A stretch of DNA of 64,000 nt, from contig JADFSS010000004.1 in the NCBI GenBank assembly GCA_022560655.1, positions 1 through 64,000 of the forward strand. Reading direction: 5' to 3'. Source of the stretch: Candidatus Neomarinimicrobiota bacterium (GTDB lineage: Bacteria; Fidelibacterota; Marinisomatia; SCGC-AAA003-L08; TS1B11). Positions 10,083 through 19,786 of the stretch are shown piece by piece (position 1 is the first letter of the stretch; each line of letters begins with the position of its first letter). The notes under the pieces were generated by a model that worked only from the letters and a program-made list of their open reading frames with translations, did no database searches and was not told the origin of the DNA. Both the position numbers and the translations under genes were made by a program.

Positions 10083-11003
10083 ATGGCATCACCGCTGGTG
10101 GAGGAGCTGTTGGCCGGATCAGCGCTCGCCATGGCAAGAGCCATCAGCATACTGGAGAATGACTCGCCGGACGCCCCCGCCCTTATTGACGCCCTGCACC
10201 CTTCCGCCAACTCCGGCTACCGCATGGGCATCACGGGCCCGCCCGGTGCCGGCAAAAGTACCCTTGTGGATCAGCTCACCCGGCTCTACCGCAACGCTGG
10301 GCAGAAAGTAGGCATCCTCGCGGTGGATCCCACCAGCCCGTTCAGCGGTGGCGCCCTGTTGGGTGATCGCGTGCGCATGGGTGAGCATTTTCTCGATCAT
10401 GACGTTTTCATCCGCAGCATGGCGAGCCGGGGGGAGCAGGGGGGGCTAGCCGCACGCAGCCAGGAGGTTGGGGATGTACTCTCGGCCGGGGGCTTCGACG
10501 TGATCATTTTCGAGACAGTGGGGGTGGGTCAGATGGAGCTGGATGTCGTATCGGCTGTGGATACTACGATGGTGGTGCTGGTTCCAGAGTCGGGTGACGA
10601 TATCCAGCTGATGAAGGCAGGCATTTATGAGGCGGCCGATATCTTCGTTATCAATAAGTCTGACCGCCCGGGTGCGGACCGACTGCACAAGCTGGTAGAG
10701 CAGCTGCTGGATACCAAAGAAGACCCAGCCGAATGGCAGGTACCTGTCTGTCAGACCAGCGCGCTGCAGGGCGTAGGGGTAGCCGAGTTGCAGTCGCATT
10801 TGGAGCGGCACCGGGCCTATTTACGGTCGTCGGGAGTCCAACTGGAAAAGCGGCGCCTGCGGGCTCGACGGCAGGTCGAGTCCCTCCTGGCCAAGCAGGT
10901 CATGGGTGCTTTCTGGACCGCCAAGCGCCTGGACGCGCTTGAGGACGGCCTGGACGCGGTGCCCCCCTACCAACTGGTCCGCACTCTGCTGGACACCTCC
11001 TGA
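10083..11003 (+). CDS. meaB: MeaB/ArgK-type G3E GTPase, chaperone of methylmalonyl-CoA mutase
   Basis: A 306-residue P-loop GTPase of the G3E class. The Walker A GPPGAGKST is near residue 54, the Walker B region is at VDPTSPFSGGALLGDRVRM, the switch region IFETVGVGQMELDV follows, and the guanine-specificity motif is NKSD. Members protect and reload adenosylcobalamin-dependent acyl-CoA mutases. Older annotation as an arginine kinase (ArgK) is misleading. No mutase or epimerase gene is in this window, so the partner must lie elsewhere. TatC follows 6 bases after the stop. Confidence 0.92.
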   Translation: MASPLVEELLAGSALAMARAISILENDSPDAPALIDALHPSANSGYRMGITGPPGAGKSTLVDQLTRLYRNAGQKVGILAVDPTSPFSGGALLGDRVRMGEHFLDHDVFIRSMASRGEQGGLAARSQEVGDVLSAGGFDVIIFETVGVGQMELDVVSAVDTTMVVLVPESGDDIQLMKAGIYEAADIFVINKSDRPGADRLHKLVEQLLDTKEDPAEWQVPVCQTSALQGVGVAELQSHLERHRAYLRSSGVQLEKRRLRARRQVESLLAKQVMGAFWTAKRLDALEDGLDAVPPYQLVRTLLDTS

Positions 11004-11009
11004 CGCTCC

Positions 11010-11735
11010 GTGCCTGCCCCCAACGAAATGACATTCCTGGAGCACCTGGAAGAACTTCGCTGGCGCATACTTAAGAGCCTGGCGGTCATTGTTGTCATCG
11101 CCATTGCGGCCTTTATCAAGGCCGACTTGCTCATTGCCTTCCTAACGGCCCCGGCACTCAACCTGGAGCAGACTGTCGCCCTGCAGGCGCTCAAGGTATC
11201 CGACATGTTCATGATGCGCCTCATCGTCAGCCTGATGGCGGGGTTGGTGCTGGGCAGTCCCGTCACGATCTACCAGCTTTGGCGGTTTGTGGAGCCAGCC
11301 CTCGGCCGGTCATCCCGCCGCACCACGTTATCCATCGTCCTCTTTGGTTCAGCGTTCTTTCTCACTGGCGTCAGCTTCGGATACCTGGTGCTGCTCCCCA
11401 TCAGTTTGCGATTTTTTACCGCCCTGGGTGCGGGTATGGTCGCCGCGAACTACAGCATCCAGGCCTACCTCAGTTACGTGGTGTGGATGCTGCTTGCAGC
11501 TGGCCTTATTTTCCAGATGCCGGTGGTTTCCTACATATTAGCCCGCATTGGCCTTCTAACCCCGGCCTTTTTACGCCACTACCGCAGGTATGCGCTGGTG
11601 GTGATCTTGGTTTTGGCGGCCATATTTACTCCCCCCGACCCTTTAAGCCAGATCATGATGGCGGTGCCGCTGCTGGGCCTGTATGAATTCTCCATTCTCA
11701 TTGCAAAAGTATTTGGCCCGACGCCACACGCTTGA
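11010..11735 (+). CDS. tatC: Sec-independent translocase subunit TatC
   Basis: The core membrane subunit of the twin-arginine translocase, which recognises Arg-Arg signal peptides of folded exported proteins. The N-terminus carries the family signature MTFLEHLEELRWRI, followed by about six hydrophobic segments over 241 residues. The annotated start is GTG; the ATG at 11028 (MTFLEHL) is an equally good family start and no Shine-Dalgarno decides between them. No tatA or tatB is adjacent. The upstream neighbour meaB ends 6 bases before. Confidence 0.95.
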   Translation: MPAPNEMTFLEHLEELRWRILKSLAVIVVIAIAAFIKADLLIAFLTAPALNLEQTVALQALKVSDMFMMRLIVSLMAGLVLGSPVTIYQLWRFVEPALGRSSRRTTLSIVLFGSAFFLTGVSFGYLVLLPISLRFFTALGAGMVAANYSIQAYLSYVVWMLLAAGLIFQMPVVSYILARIGLLTPAFLRHYRRYALVVILVLAAIFTPPDPLSQIMMAVPLLGLYEFSILIAKVFGPTPHA

Positions 11736-11767
11736 TTTAACCCCGACGGTGCACGTAAGTTGGTGTG

Positions 11768-12745
11768 ATGCAAGTTCATCTTAGCGACATTGTCGCCCCC
11801 ATCCTTGACGATATCAAGTTGTTCCAGCTGGAATTCGAGCAGGCTCTGCGCTCGGAAGTGCGGCTGATCAACACCATGGTCCGCTACGTGTTGCGAAACC
11901 GGGGCAAGCGTATCCGGCCCATCCTTACGATTCTATCCGCCAGGCTTTGCGGGCAGGCAAATCTGAATAGCTTTAGAGCCGCGGCTCTGGTGGAAATGAT
12001 GCACATCGCCACATTGGTTCATGATGATGTGGTTGATGACTCGGACCTGCGGCGCAGCTGGCCCTCGCTACGCAGGGTCTTCAATAACAGGAAGGCCGTG
12101 CTGGTAGGCGACTATTTCCTGGCCAAGGCACTGAGCAACATGATCAGCCTGCGGGATTTTAGGGCCCTGGACCTGCTCTCAAGGACGGCGGAGCGCCTCA
12201 GCAGTGGTGAAATCCTCCAGATGGAGAAGGCACTTCTGGGGGGTATGAATGAAGAAATCTACTACCAGATGGTAAGGGACAAGACCGCCAGTCTTTTTGA
12301 GATAGCCTGTGAACTTGGCGCCATAACTGCCACAGGCGACGAAGAGCAAAGGCGCGCGCTGGCGCAGTACGGCGTTAACCTCGGCATAGCCTTTCAGATT
12401 CAGGACGACCTCTTTGACCTATTGGGCAATAAACGGCTGGTGGGCAAGCCAGTGGCGTTCGACGTGAAGAAAAATCTACGCACGCTGCCGCTGATCTACG
12501 CCCTCAAGCAACTGAGCCCGGGTGACCGCCGCCAGTATCTCAGGATGCTAAAGTCCCACGCACGGCGCGGCAATCGGGCGCAGCTGCGCGCAGCAATTGA
12601 GGAGGGGGGTGGCATTGAATATGCACGCCAGCGCATGGAGCATTATAGCGACGAGGCCCTCGTGGCGTTGGAGCCATTTCCTGATTCCGAATACAAATCC
12701 GCGCTCATTAACGTGCTCCACTTTAACGCCCACCGCTCCTCTTAA
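11768..12745 (+). CDS. Polyprenyl diphosphate synthase (all-trans, IspB-like)
   Basis: Elongates allylic diphosphates with isopentenyl diphosphate to a long prenyl chain, typically for a quinone tail. Both Asp-rich motifs are intact: LVHDDVVDDSDLRR (first) and QDDLFDLLG (second), with NRGKRIRP at the start of the catalytic domain. The bulky region before the first motif is not informative enough to give chain length. I prefer the ATG at 11768 over the GTG just before it. The glycosyltransferase gene follows 3 bases after the stop. Confidence 0.93.
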   Translation: MQVHLSDIVAPILDDIKLFQLEFEQALRSEVRLINTMVRYVLRNRGKRIRPILTILSARLCGQANLNSFRAAALVEMMHIATLVHDDVVDDSDLRRSWPSLRRVFNNRKAVLVGDYFLAKALSNMISLRDFRALDLLSRTAERLSSGEILQMEKALLGGMNEEIYYQMVRDKTASLFEIACELGAITATGDEEQRRALAQYGVNLGIAFQIQDDLFDLLGNKRLVGKPVAFDVKKNLRTLPLIYALKQLSPGDRRQYLRMLKSHARRGNRAQLRAAIEEGGGIEYARQRMEHYSDEALVALEPFPDSEYKSALINVLHFNAHRSS

Positions 12746-12748
12746 CAG

Positions 12749-13759
12749 GTGACCCGTGCGCTGGTAATCCGGTTCAGTTCCATGGGGGACATTATCCTCA
12801 CTGCGCCTGTCATCAGGCTCCTGAGCGAATCCGATCCGCAGATGACCATCGACTACCTCGTCCACGACCGGTACGTTCCGCTGGTGGCGCGATTCGCCCC
12901 GGCACCCCACAATGTGCTGTCATTCCCAGCGGATGTTGGGGCAACCCAGCTGCCTGCGTATGCACGCCAGCTGGCCGCCTCAGATTATGACCTGGTCATC
13001 GACCTCCACGACTCACTGCGCAGCAAGCTGCTGCGCCGCTATTTCCAGGGGGCGGAGCTTCGCGTGTATCGGAAGCCGCGACTCAGGCGCTGGATGCTGT
13101 TCTACCTGTGGCTGGATCGTTTTGAGCCGGATTACTCAGTCGTACGGGAGTATCTCAGCGCAGCTCAACTCTCTGCCCCGGAAGCACCCCCGCGTCCACA
13201 AATGGCGGTTGACCCCCAAGAAGCGGGCGAGACGCTGCAACGCTTTGGCCTACAGGAAAACTACCTGGTATGTGTACCTGGCGCCGCCTGGCCCCAAAAA
13301 TCGTGGTTGCCCCAGCGCTACGCGGAACTCTTTACGGGCTACGGGGCAGTCTCGTCCCGCCGGTTGGTACTGCTGGGCGGCCCGGGCGATGAGATTTGCG
13401 ACCGGCTGGCAGCAGAATTACCATCCGGGGTTGTGCACAATCTCAAAGGCAAAACGACCCTGGAGGAGTCGCTTGCCATTCTGTCTCACAGCCGGTTGGT
13501 TATCGGGGCGGATACGGGGCTGGTGCATGCCGGCGAGGCGCTCGGTGTGCCTGCGGTTGTGATTCTCGGACCCACATCCTGGCAGACAGGCGCCCGTGCC
13601 CATCATCCGGAAAGCCGGATCCACGAGGTACCCCTGTGGTGCCGCCCGTGCAGCCAGAACGGTCGACGGCGTTGCTATCGCCGGGAACAATACTGTCTTA
13701 CAGGCACCACGGCCCAACAGGTGGCTGTTAGTGTGAACCGGATTCTGGGACGGGCATGA
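12749..13759 (+). CDS. Glycosyltransferase family 9 (heptosyltransferase-like)
   Basis: A 336-residue GT-B enzyme of the ADP-heptose:LPS heptosyltransferase family. The N-terminus ALVIRFSSMGDIILTAPVIR is the family signature; the C-terminal half holds VCVPGAAWPQKSWLPQRYAEL, LVLLGGPGDE and GADTGLVHAGEALGVP, which line the nucleotide-sugar site. Acceptor and sugar cannot be read from sequence. Its position directly before kdtA, with an ATGA overlap, fits assembly of the LPS inner core. The start is GTG. Confidence 0.9.
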   Translation: MTRALVIRFSSMGDIILTAPVIRLLSESDPQMTIDYLVHDRYVPLVARFAPAPHNVLSFPADVGATQLPAYARQLAASDYDLVIDLHDSLRSKLLRRYFQGAELRVYRKPRLRRWMLFYLWLDRFEPDYSVVREYLSAAQLSAPEAPPRPQMAVDPQEAGETLQRFGLQENYLVCVPGAAWPQKSWLPQRYAELFTGYGAVSSRRLVLLGGPGDEICDRLAAELPSGVVHNLKGKTTLEESLAILSHSRLVIGADTGLVHAGEALGVPAVVILGPTSWQTGARAHHPESRIHEVPLWCRPCSQNGRRRCYRREQYCLTGTTAQQVAVSVNRILGRA

Positions 13760-15033
13760 TGGGTCGATTGTGGCGAGTAATCTATAATCTGCTGATTGTT
13801 CCGGCGATGTTTTTGACGGTCTATGCCGTGGCCCCGCTGAATCGCAAGGTCCGGCGGGGGCTTCGGGGTCGTCGGCGAACGCTGAGGCGGGTGACGCATT
13901 TCCGCGACCAGATTTATGACCGTTTTGGCCCCCTGTACTGGTTTCACGTGGCCTCGCACGGGGAGTACGAGCAGGCGCGCCCCGTTATCGAGGGACTGCG
14001 GGAAGTCGTGCCCGAGTGTATCATTGCGGTGAGCTTCTTTTCACCGTCAGGCTATGAGCATTTTGAGCATGAGGCAGTGGACTTCAAATTTTACCTCCCC
14101 ATGGATTTCCCCTGGGTTATGCGGCAACTGCTGAGGGTCCTGAAGCCCCACAAGGTGCTCTTTACCAGTTATGACCTGTGGCCCAACCTCATCTGGAGCT
14201 GCCAGAAAGCCGCTGTCCCCACGACCCTCTTCGCGGCGCGAATCGTGCCGGGCAGCACGAAGCAGTGGCCGGTGCTAGCGAGCTTCTATCGCCAGCTCTA
14301 CGGAGCCCTCACCCACATCTACACCGTGTCCAAGGCCGACTTCTTGAGGGTACAGACAGTGTTGGGCGCGGGCAGCAGGTCTGAGGTAAGGAACCTTGGC
14401 AATCCGCGCTACGATCGGGTCAAGGAGCGCAGCCCAAGCGGGACCAACGCCCTGCGGAACGGCGAGCAGCGCATCATTGTCCTGGGCAGCGTTCACAAGG
14501 AGGACGAGGCGGTTATAGGTCCGGCCCTCATCGAGATCATGCGGCAGGACGAGCGCGTGCAGGTGTTGTGGGCGCCGCACGAACCTGAGCCGGAAGTCGT
14601 TGACGCCCTGGCTGAACAGCTTTCGGCGGCCGGCATAGCCTGGGAACGGTTCAGTCGGCGACTCGGGCGCTTCAGGGACAGCCAGGTGCTGATCGTCGAC
14701 GGCGTTGGCTACCTGGCCGAACTCTACGGCCGTGGTACTTTGGCCTATATTGGCGGCGGATTTGGCACCAACGTTCATAACGTGATGGAGGCCGCCATCG
14801 CCGGCATTCCGGTCCTGTTTGGCCCGCGCTACAGCCGCAGCCACGAAGCTGAGCAGCTCATCGAATCGGGGGGCGGATTCTCGGTGGCTACCGCGGAAGA
14901 GTTTCGGCAGGGGGTGACCGCCTTTTTGGCCGATGATGATTCGCGGATTGAGGCCGGGCATGCAGCCCTGAAAGTCATCGAGGACAACCTCGGGGCCACC
15001 GCACGCATTCTGCAAGCAATCCTTGGGAACTAG
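13756..15033 (+). CDS. kdtA: 3-deoxy-D-manno-octulosonic acid (Kdo) transferase
   Basis: Transfers Kdo from CMP-Kdo to lipid A precursor at the inner membrane. The 425-residue GT-B protein has an N-terminal membrane anchor (IYNLLIVPAMFLTVYAV), the catalytic-base Glu in HVASHGEYEQARP near residue 72, and the C-terminal nucleotide-site signature YIGGGFGTNVHNVMEAA. The sequence resembles FCB-group WaaA more than enterobacterial WaaA. It overlaps the preceding glycosyltransferase by 4 bases and the following ABC gene by 11. Confidence 0.94.
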   Translation: MMGRLWRVIYNLLIVPAMFLTVYAVAPLNRKVRRGLRGRRRTLRRVTHFRDQIYDRFGPLYWFHVASHGEYEQARPVIEGLREVVPECIIAVSFFSPSGYEHFEHEAVDFKFYLPMDFPWVMRQLLRVLKPHKVLFTSYDLWPNLIWSCQKAAVPTTLFAARIVPGSTKQWPVLASFYRQLYGALTHIYTVSKADFLRVQTVLGAGSRSEVRNLGNPRYDRVKERSPSGTNALRNGEQRIIVLGSVHKEDEAVIGPALIEIMRQDERVQVLWAPHEPEPEVVDALAEQLSAAGIAWERFSRRLGRFRDSQVLIVDGVGYLAELYGRGTLAYIGGGFGTNVHNVMEAAIAGIPVLFGPRYSRSHEAEQLIESGGGFSVATAEEFRQGVTAFLADDDSRIEAGHAALKVIEDNLGATARILQAILGN

Positions 15034-16189
15034 CTATTCCCTTGGGGAGCTGCCTCCCGGACTGTATACCCTGGACCCGGCCGCGGGCAATGCATTGGAC
15101 GAACTTCTCGCCGCACTGGCGCACGCCGGTCAGGGCTATCTGGTCTTGCCCCATAATATCGCCGACTATCTGATCGCCGGCACAGTGCGCAGAGAGGTGG
15201 CGTTTGATCTGGAAAATCTCGGTCTGGCGGGTAGCCAATTGAGTCAGGCCGTCGAGGATATTATCGGGAGCGGCCCATTCAGAAACCGCGAGCAGGCTCC
15301 GCTATCCCTCTCCGGCGGGGAGCAGCAACTACTGGCGGTCACAGCTGCCCTACAGCAGGATCGATCCTACCTGTTGGGGTGGTACTGTTTTGACTACGTC
15401 AGTGACGCTAATCTGGAGAGCGTCATCCGGCAATTGGTAGCTCATGGCAAGCGCATGCTGGAGTTTACCCACCGCACCAGCCCTGCGCGGTGGCGATTGG
15501 CCGGACAGCGGCTGGAAACTTCGCCTGTGCTCCTACCTGACCATGACTGGCCCAGCTGGCCCCGGGCTTTGCCCCAGTGGGGGTTCAAGGCCGCCGGGCT
15601 GGCAAAATCCTACCCCAGCTCCAATTTCACCCTCAGTCTGCACAACACGGTCGTAGAGCAGGTGGGGTGCCTGGGCATCCTCGGGGACAACGGTTCGGGC
15701 AAATCTACCCTGGCTGACTGCCTGGCCGGTTTGACCGCCTATGAAGGTGAACTACGGGTGACGCTGCCAGCTGCCCCGGACCCAAAATTCGGGTACCTGG
15801 TGCAGGGGATTGATGGCTCCCTCAACGGCTTGGGCCGGTCGGATCTGATCCGGCGATTCGTGAGCCATGGTCGCATGACGGACAACGGGAGCGAGCAGGT
15901 GGAACGCTTCCTGCTCGCCTCGGACGCCTACCGGCTGCTGGCAGATCTCGATGCCCGGGTAGGTTACCGGCTGGTGGTCATGGCGGCGCTGCTTGTGGGC
16001 GACTATGACATCGTCATTCTGGACGAGCCCAGCTACGGGTTACCGGCCCCGAATGTTGCCGAATTCCTGGTACAAGCCTGCGGGGCACTGGGGGCGAAGC
16101 CGTTGGTATTAATATCCCACGACCGTAATTTGCTGGCGCCGCTCTGTGATATTATCATTGATCTGGATAGGGGCGCCATCAGTGAGTGA
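15023..16189 (+). CDS. Tandem ABC ATPase of the CbiO/EcfA type with reciprocally degenerate halves
   Basis: Two fused nucleotide-binding domains in 388 residues. Half 1 (about 1-170) keeps a good signature, LSLSGGEQQLLAV (95-106), and an EcfA-like stretch (AGTVRREVAFDLENLGL), but its Walker A position reads LDPAAGNALDE and its Walker B reads LLGWYCFD, so it cannot bind ATP normally. Half 2 has intact Walker A GDNGSGKST (221-229), Q261, Walker B VILDEP (331-336) and switch His366, but its signature is replaced by ARVGYRLVV. Together they leave one composite ATP site. The usual strands before Walker A of half 1 are missing. TTG start inside the end of kdtA. No membrane component is adjacent, so substrate is unknown. 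Confidence 0.82.
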   Translation: MGTSYSLGELPPGLYTLDPAAGNALDELLAALAHAGQGYLVLPHNIADYLIAGTVRREVAFDLENLGLAGSQLSQAVEDIIGSGPFRNREQAPLSLSGGEQQLLAVTAALQQDRSYLLGWYCFDYVSDANLESVIRQLVAHGKRMLEFTHRTSPARWRLAGQRLETSPVLLPDHDWPSWPRALPQWGFKAAGLAKSYPSSNFTLSLHNTVVEQVGCLGILGDNGSGKSTLADCLAGLTAYEGELRVTLPAAPDPKFGYLVQGIDGSLNGLGRSDLIRRFVSHGRMTDNGSEQVERFLLASDAYRLLADLDARVGYRLVVMAALLVGDYDIVILDEPSYGLPAPNVAEFLVQACGALGAKPLVLISHDRNLLAPLCDIIIDLDRGAISE

Positions 16190-16733
16190 GACGTCGGATC
16201 GCGTCGTTACCGTCAGTAATTTGCTCAGCCTGTTTCGGGCGCTCTTGTCGCTGCCTATTATCTGGGCTTTGGAGACCGACCGCATGCAGGCAGTGGCTAT
16301 CATGGTCGCTCTGGCAGTGCTGTCGGATTTTCTTGATGGCTACCTGGCAAGGCGGGCGGGCGAAATAACCCACGTCGGCAAGCTCCTTGACCCTATCGCC
16401 GACAAGATTATCATGATGGCCGTCATGATCTATCTGATATTCGACCCAGTAAGAAGGTTCCCGATCTCCTTTTTTGTTTTGCTTGGGATTCGGGACATAA
16501 CGCTCTCCAACGTTGCCACCTTTCTCATGGATCGCAAGGCAAAGGTCTTCGAATCCAATGTGCCCGGCAAATGGTTTATTTTCATTACCACGTTGGCTAT
16601 CATCCTCTACATTGCGAATCTGACGGTGCTGGGTCGCGGCGTCCTGCTCGTGGCAACCGGGCTGATGCTGGTCAGCTGGTACCTTTACATCCGCACCTAT
16701 TTATCATTTTTCAGAGCCTTGCAACGAGATTGA
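16182..16733 (+). CDS. pgsA: CDP-alcohol phosphatidyltransferase, PgsA-like
   Basis: An integral membrane enzyme that moves a phosphatidyl group from CDP-diacylglycerol to an alcohol, most likely glycerol-3-phosphate. The family motif is complete: SDFLDGYLARRAGEITHVGK followed by LLDPIADK. I choose the GTG at 16182 because it gives a normal short N-terminus before VSNLLSLFRALLSLP; the frame is open further up but only by running deep into the ABC gene. It overlaps that gene by 8 bases. CdsA, which makes the CDP-diacylglycerol donor, is at 59 kb. Confidence 0.9.
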   Translation: MSETSDRVVTVSNLLSLFRALLSLPIIWALETDRMQAVAIMVALAVLSDFLDGYLARRAGEITHVGKLLDPIADKIIMMAVMIYLIFDPVRRFPISFFVLLGIRDITLSNVATFLMDRKAKVFESNVPGKWFIFITTLAIILYIANLTVLGRGVLLVATGLMLVSWYLYIRTYLSFFRALQRD

Positions 16734-16818
16734 TTGGGGTGGGCAAGGCGTTTCGCGGGGCCCTCAGACGCGCATGAAACTCCCTTGATGGCCGAGTGCC
16801 ATCCAGCGACGATCCCCT

Positions 16819-17391
16819 TCAGTGTTTGTGCTGGTGGCCCTCGTGGTTCTCCTCATTGCTAGCTTCAGTCTCAGTTTCCTGTGTAGACCGGCCATGCTCG
16901 TGGTTGCTGTGGTTGTGGACCTCGGCAGGCAGGGAATCCAGCTTTACGCCCATGCCATAACGGAACACCAACTCAGCGCCACGGTCTGTGCCAACAACTA
17001 GGATGCCCCCTGCCAACAGCAGAAGTGCCGGCCGCACAAGGGGCTTCCAACCGGGAACCCCCAGCCTTGAGCCGGGCCTCGAGATGATGACATTGAGCAG
17101 GGCTATGGATACCAGTAGGATCGTGAAAACCACCATTATGTCGCGGTGAATATGCACCAGCTCATGTCCGGGTGCCTCGTGTCCCAGCGTAGTGGCCGCC
17201 AGGTAACCCGTAAGGACCGTAACCAGGGCCGCCAGCGCCGCCAGGTAAATCAGCGCCGTGGCAATTTGTCGCCAGAGGTCCTTGTGCCGAATGACGTACA
17301 GGCCCTCAAACAGTAGGGCGGAGAGGGTCAGGGCGATGGGGAAGTGGACGAACAGTGGGTGGATGGTAAGGGTGTTTTGGATGCCAGGCAT
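16819..17391 (-). CDS. DUF2231-type membrane protein with His-rich C-terminal tail
   Basis: A 190-residue protein that starts IHPLFVHFPIALTLSALLFEG, the opening typical of DUF2231 membrane proteins, and has four hydrophobic segments. After the last helix comes an acidic, histidine-laden tail with HNHSNHEHG and, at the very end, HEGHQHKH, a likely metal-binding stretch. It ends the copper island and lies 27 bases downstream of the copper ATPase, with AAAGG eight bases before its ATG. A role in copper handling is inferred from tail and context; the family has no firm function. Confidence 0.8.
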   Translation of the reverse strand: MPGIQNTLTIHPLFVHFPIALTLSALLFEGLYVIRHKDLWRQIATALIYLAALAALVTVLTGYLAATTLGHEAPGHELVHIHRDIMVVFTILLVSIALLNVIISRPGSRLGVPGWKPLVRPALLLLAGGILVVGTDRGAELVFRYGMGVKLDSLPAEVHNHSNHEHGRSTQETETEASNEENHEGHQHKH

Positions 17392-17418
17392 AGGGGACCT
17401 TTTTTTATTACGCGGTGA

Positions 17419-19644
17419 TTACAACGATAGATTTCGCAGCCGCAGGGCATTGCCAATGACGGAAACCGAGCTGAAACTCATGGCGGCTGCGGCGATCATG
17501 GGGCTGAGCAGCAGCCCAAATAGGGGATAAAGCAGCCCCGCTGCAAGTGGAACCCCCAGGGCATTGTAGCCAAACGCCCAGCCCAGATTTTGTCGGATGT
17601 TGCGCATCGTGCCGCGGCTGAGCCGGCGCGCCTTGGCAATGCCCCTCAGATCGCCCTGCACAAGCGTTATGTCAGCGCTTTCCATGGCCACATCCGTGCC
17701 GGTGCCCATGGCAATACCCACGTCCGCCAGCGCCAGCGCCGGGGCGTCGTTAATTCCATCACCGGCCATGGCCACGCGATGGCCCTGCTGCTGCAACCTC
17801 TGAATGGCCGCACCCTTCTCTTCGGGGAGCACCTCCGCGGAAACGTCATCGATACCCAGTCGTTGTGCAACCGCCTGAGCCGTGGCCTCACTGTCGCCCG
17901 TGAGCATGACGATACGCAGACCGTAGCTGCGCAAAGCACTAAGCGCAGCGGGTGCGGTTGCCTTCACCGGATCGGCCACCCCCAACAGTCCCGCAGCGCT
18001 ACCGTCCACGGCCACATAGACCACCGTTGCGGCCTCTCGCTGACGCTCAGCAGCAGCACGATCCAGAGCGGTGATATCAACACTGAGACCTTCCATGAGG
18101 GCCCGATTGCCAACAGCGATGGACTGGCCATCCAAACGACCAGCTACACCCTTGCCGGTAAAGGACTGAAATTCTGACACGGACCGCAAGGCAAGTCCCC
18201 TTTCCTCCGCGGCAGCGATGATGGCCGCCGCAAGGGGGTGCTCACTGTGGCGCTCCAGGCTGGCTGCCATCCGCAAGACTTCTCCCTCATCCTGGCCAGT
18301 CGCCACAGCAACGGATGTAACGGCGGGCCTGCCCTCAGTGAGGGTCCCGGTCTTGTCGACAACAAGGACATCGACCTGCTCCATGGTCTCCAGCGCCGCG
18401 GCATTTTTGATGAGCACACCAGCCCTTGCACCGTGGCCTACGGCTACCATGATGGAGATGGGGGTGGCCAGCCCCAGCGCGCAGGGGCAGGCGATGATCA
18501 GTACCGCCACGGCATTGACCAACCCGTAGGCCAGCACCGGCTCCGGTCCCAGCAGCGCCCACAGAACAAACGTAAGCAGAGCGATTCCAATCACGATGGG
18601 GACGAAATACCCCGACACCTTATCGGCCAGACGCTGGATGGGCGCCCGCGTCCGTTGGGCCTCACTCACCATGGCGACGATGCGAGCCAGCAGGGTATCG
18701 CTGCCCACGCGTTGGGCTTCCATCACAAAGCTGCCAGTGCCGTTGACCGTAGCTCCGGTTACGGCGGCGCCCGTCGCCTTGGCCACGGGGACGGGCTCCC
18801 CGGTGATCATGGACTCATCCACCGTACTCTGGCCGTCCACCACGAGGCCGTCCACCGGTACCTTTTCGCCGGGTCTGACGCGCAACCGGTCGCCAGGCCG
18901 GACCTGGCTTAAGTGCACGGTTTCTTCGGACCCATCTTGCTTGACCAATAGGGCATTATTGGGCGTCAGGTTAAGCAATGCTTTAATGGCGCTGCCGGTC
19001 TGCGCCCGCGCCCGCAACTCCAAGACCTGGCCCAACAGGACCAGGGTGACGATGACCGCCGCCGACTCGAAGTAGACCGCAACCTGTCCGGTCGGTGTTT
19101 GAAAGGCCGCCGGAAATATTCCGGGAAGAATGGTCGCTACCGTGCTGTAGGCAAATGCCACGCCGGTGCCTAGAGCGATGAGGGTGAACATGTTCAGGCT
19201 GCGGCGCACCACCGAGGCGTAGCCCCGCTGAAAAAACGGGAGGCCGCCCCACAGCACTACCGGGGCCGCCAGGAATAACTGGCCCCAATTGAGCGCGGTG
19301 CCTGAAAGCCGGGCGAAAAGTGGGCCGCCGACAATCATCTCCCACATGGTGGCCAGCAGGAGGGGCGCCGTGAGTGCGGTGCTCACCCAGAAACGGCGGC
19401 TCATATCATCCAGCTCCGGGTTGTCCTCGTCCTCGGCCGCTGCGGTGCGCGGCTCCAGCGCCATGCCACAGATGGGGCACTGTCCGGGCCCCGCTTGCAC
19501 TACCTCGGGGTGCATGGGACAGGTGTAGTCACCGGCGCTGGCCGGGGGGGTCGATTCGGGTTCTAAGGCCATGCCGCATTTTGGACAAGCACCAGGTTCG
19601 TCATTTTGAACTTCGGGATGCATCGGGCATTGATAAGTCGTCAT
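17419..19644 (-). CDS. copA: Copper-translocating P1B-1 ATPase, CopA type
   Basis: Exports Cu(I) from the cytoplasm. In place of the usual HMA domains, the N-terminus has two Cys-rich heavy-metal-binding modules (CPMHPEVQ...CPKCGM and CPMHPEVV...CPICGM). Then come the membrane core with [11 protein letters not shown], the phosphorylation site DKTGTLTEG near residue 430, SEHPLAAAI and [12 protein letters not shown] in GYNALGVPL and the final MSFSS are the Cu(I)-specific residues of helices 7 and 8. The start is decided by AAAGGAG at 19653-19659, which lies between an upstream in-frame ATG (19662) and the ATG at 19644; the latter is the real one. 741 residues. It follows the HMA-AraC gene by 142 bases. 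Confidence 0.93.
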   Translation of the reverse strand: MTTYQCPMHPEVQNDEPGACPKCGMALEPESTPPASAGDYTCPMHPEVVQAGPGQCPICGMALEPRTAAAEDEDNPELDDMSRRFWVSTALTAPLLLATMWEMIVGGPLFARLSGTALNWGQLFLAAPVVLWGGLPFFQRGYASVVRRSLNMFTLIALGTGVAFAYSTVATILPGIFPAAFQTPTGQVAVYFESAAVIVTLVLLGQVLELRARAQTGSAIKALLNLTPNNALLVKQDGSEETVHLSQVRPGDRLRVRPGEKVPVDGLVVDGQSTVDESMITGEPVPVAKATGAAVTGATVNGTGSFVMEAQRVGSDTLLARIVAMVSEAQRTRAPIQRLADKVSGYFVPIVIGIALLTFVLWALLGPEPVLAYGLVNAVAVLIIACPCALGLATPISIMVAVGHGARAGVLIKNAAALETMEQVDVLVVDKTGTLTEGRPAVTSVAVATGQDEGEVLRMAASLERHSEHPLAAAIIAAAEERGLALRSVSEFQSFTGKGVAGRLDGQSIAVGNRALMEGLSVDITALDRAAAERQREAATVVYVAVDGSAAGLLGVADPVKATAPAALSALRSYGLRIVMLTGDSEATAQAVAQRLGIDDVSAEVLPEEKGAAIQRLQQQGHRVAMAGDGINDAPALALADVGIAMGTGTDVAMESADITLVQGDLRGIAKARRLSRGTMRNIRQNLGWAFGYNALGVPLAAGLLYPLFGLLLSPMIAAAAMSFSSVSVIGNALRLRNLSL

Positions 19645-19786
19645 TGTGATTTCTCCTTTCATAGATCATCAGACGGCCAAATATGCTGATTAAACCGATA
19701 CGATCCGTTACAGAATTGTGGTAAAAATGTATATCTTTTTGGGGCCAGGCCAAGTCAGGCATGCGGCTCTGCAGGGAGATTGGATT

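Noticed and set aside
10083-11003. Reading the G3E GTPase as an arginine kinase (ArgK)
   Set aside because: That name is historical; the GTPase motifs identify a MeaB-type mutase chaperone.
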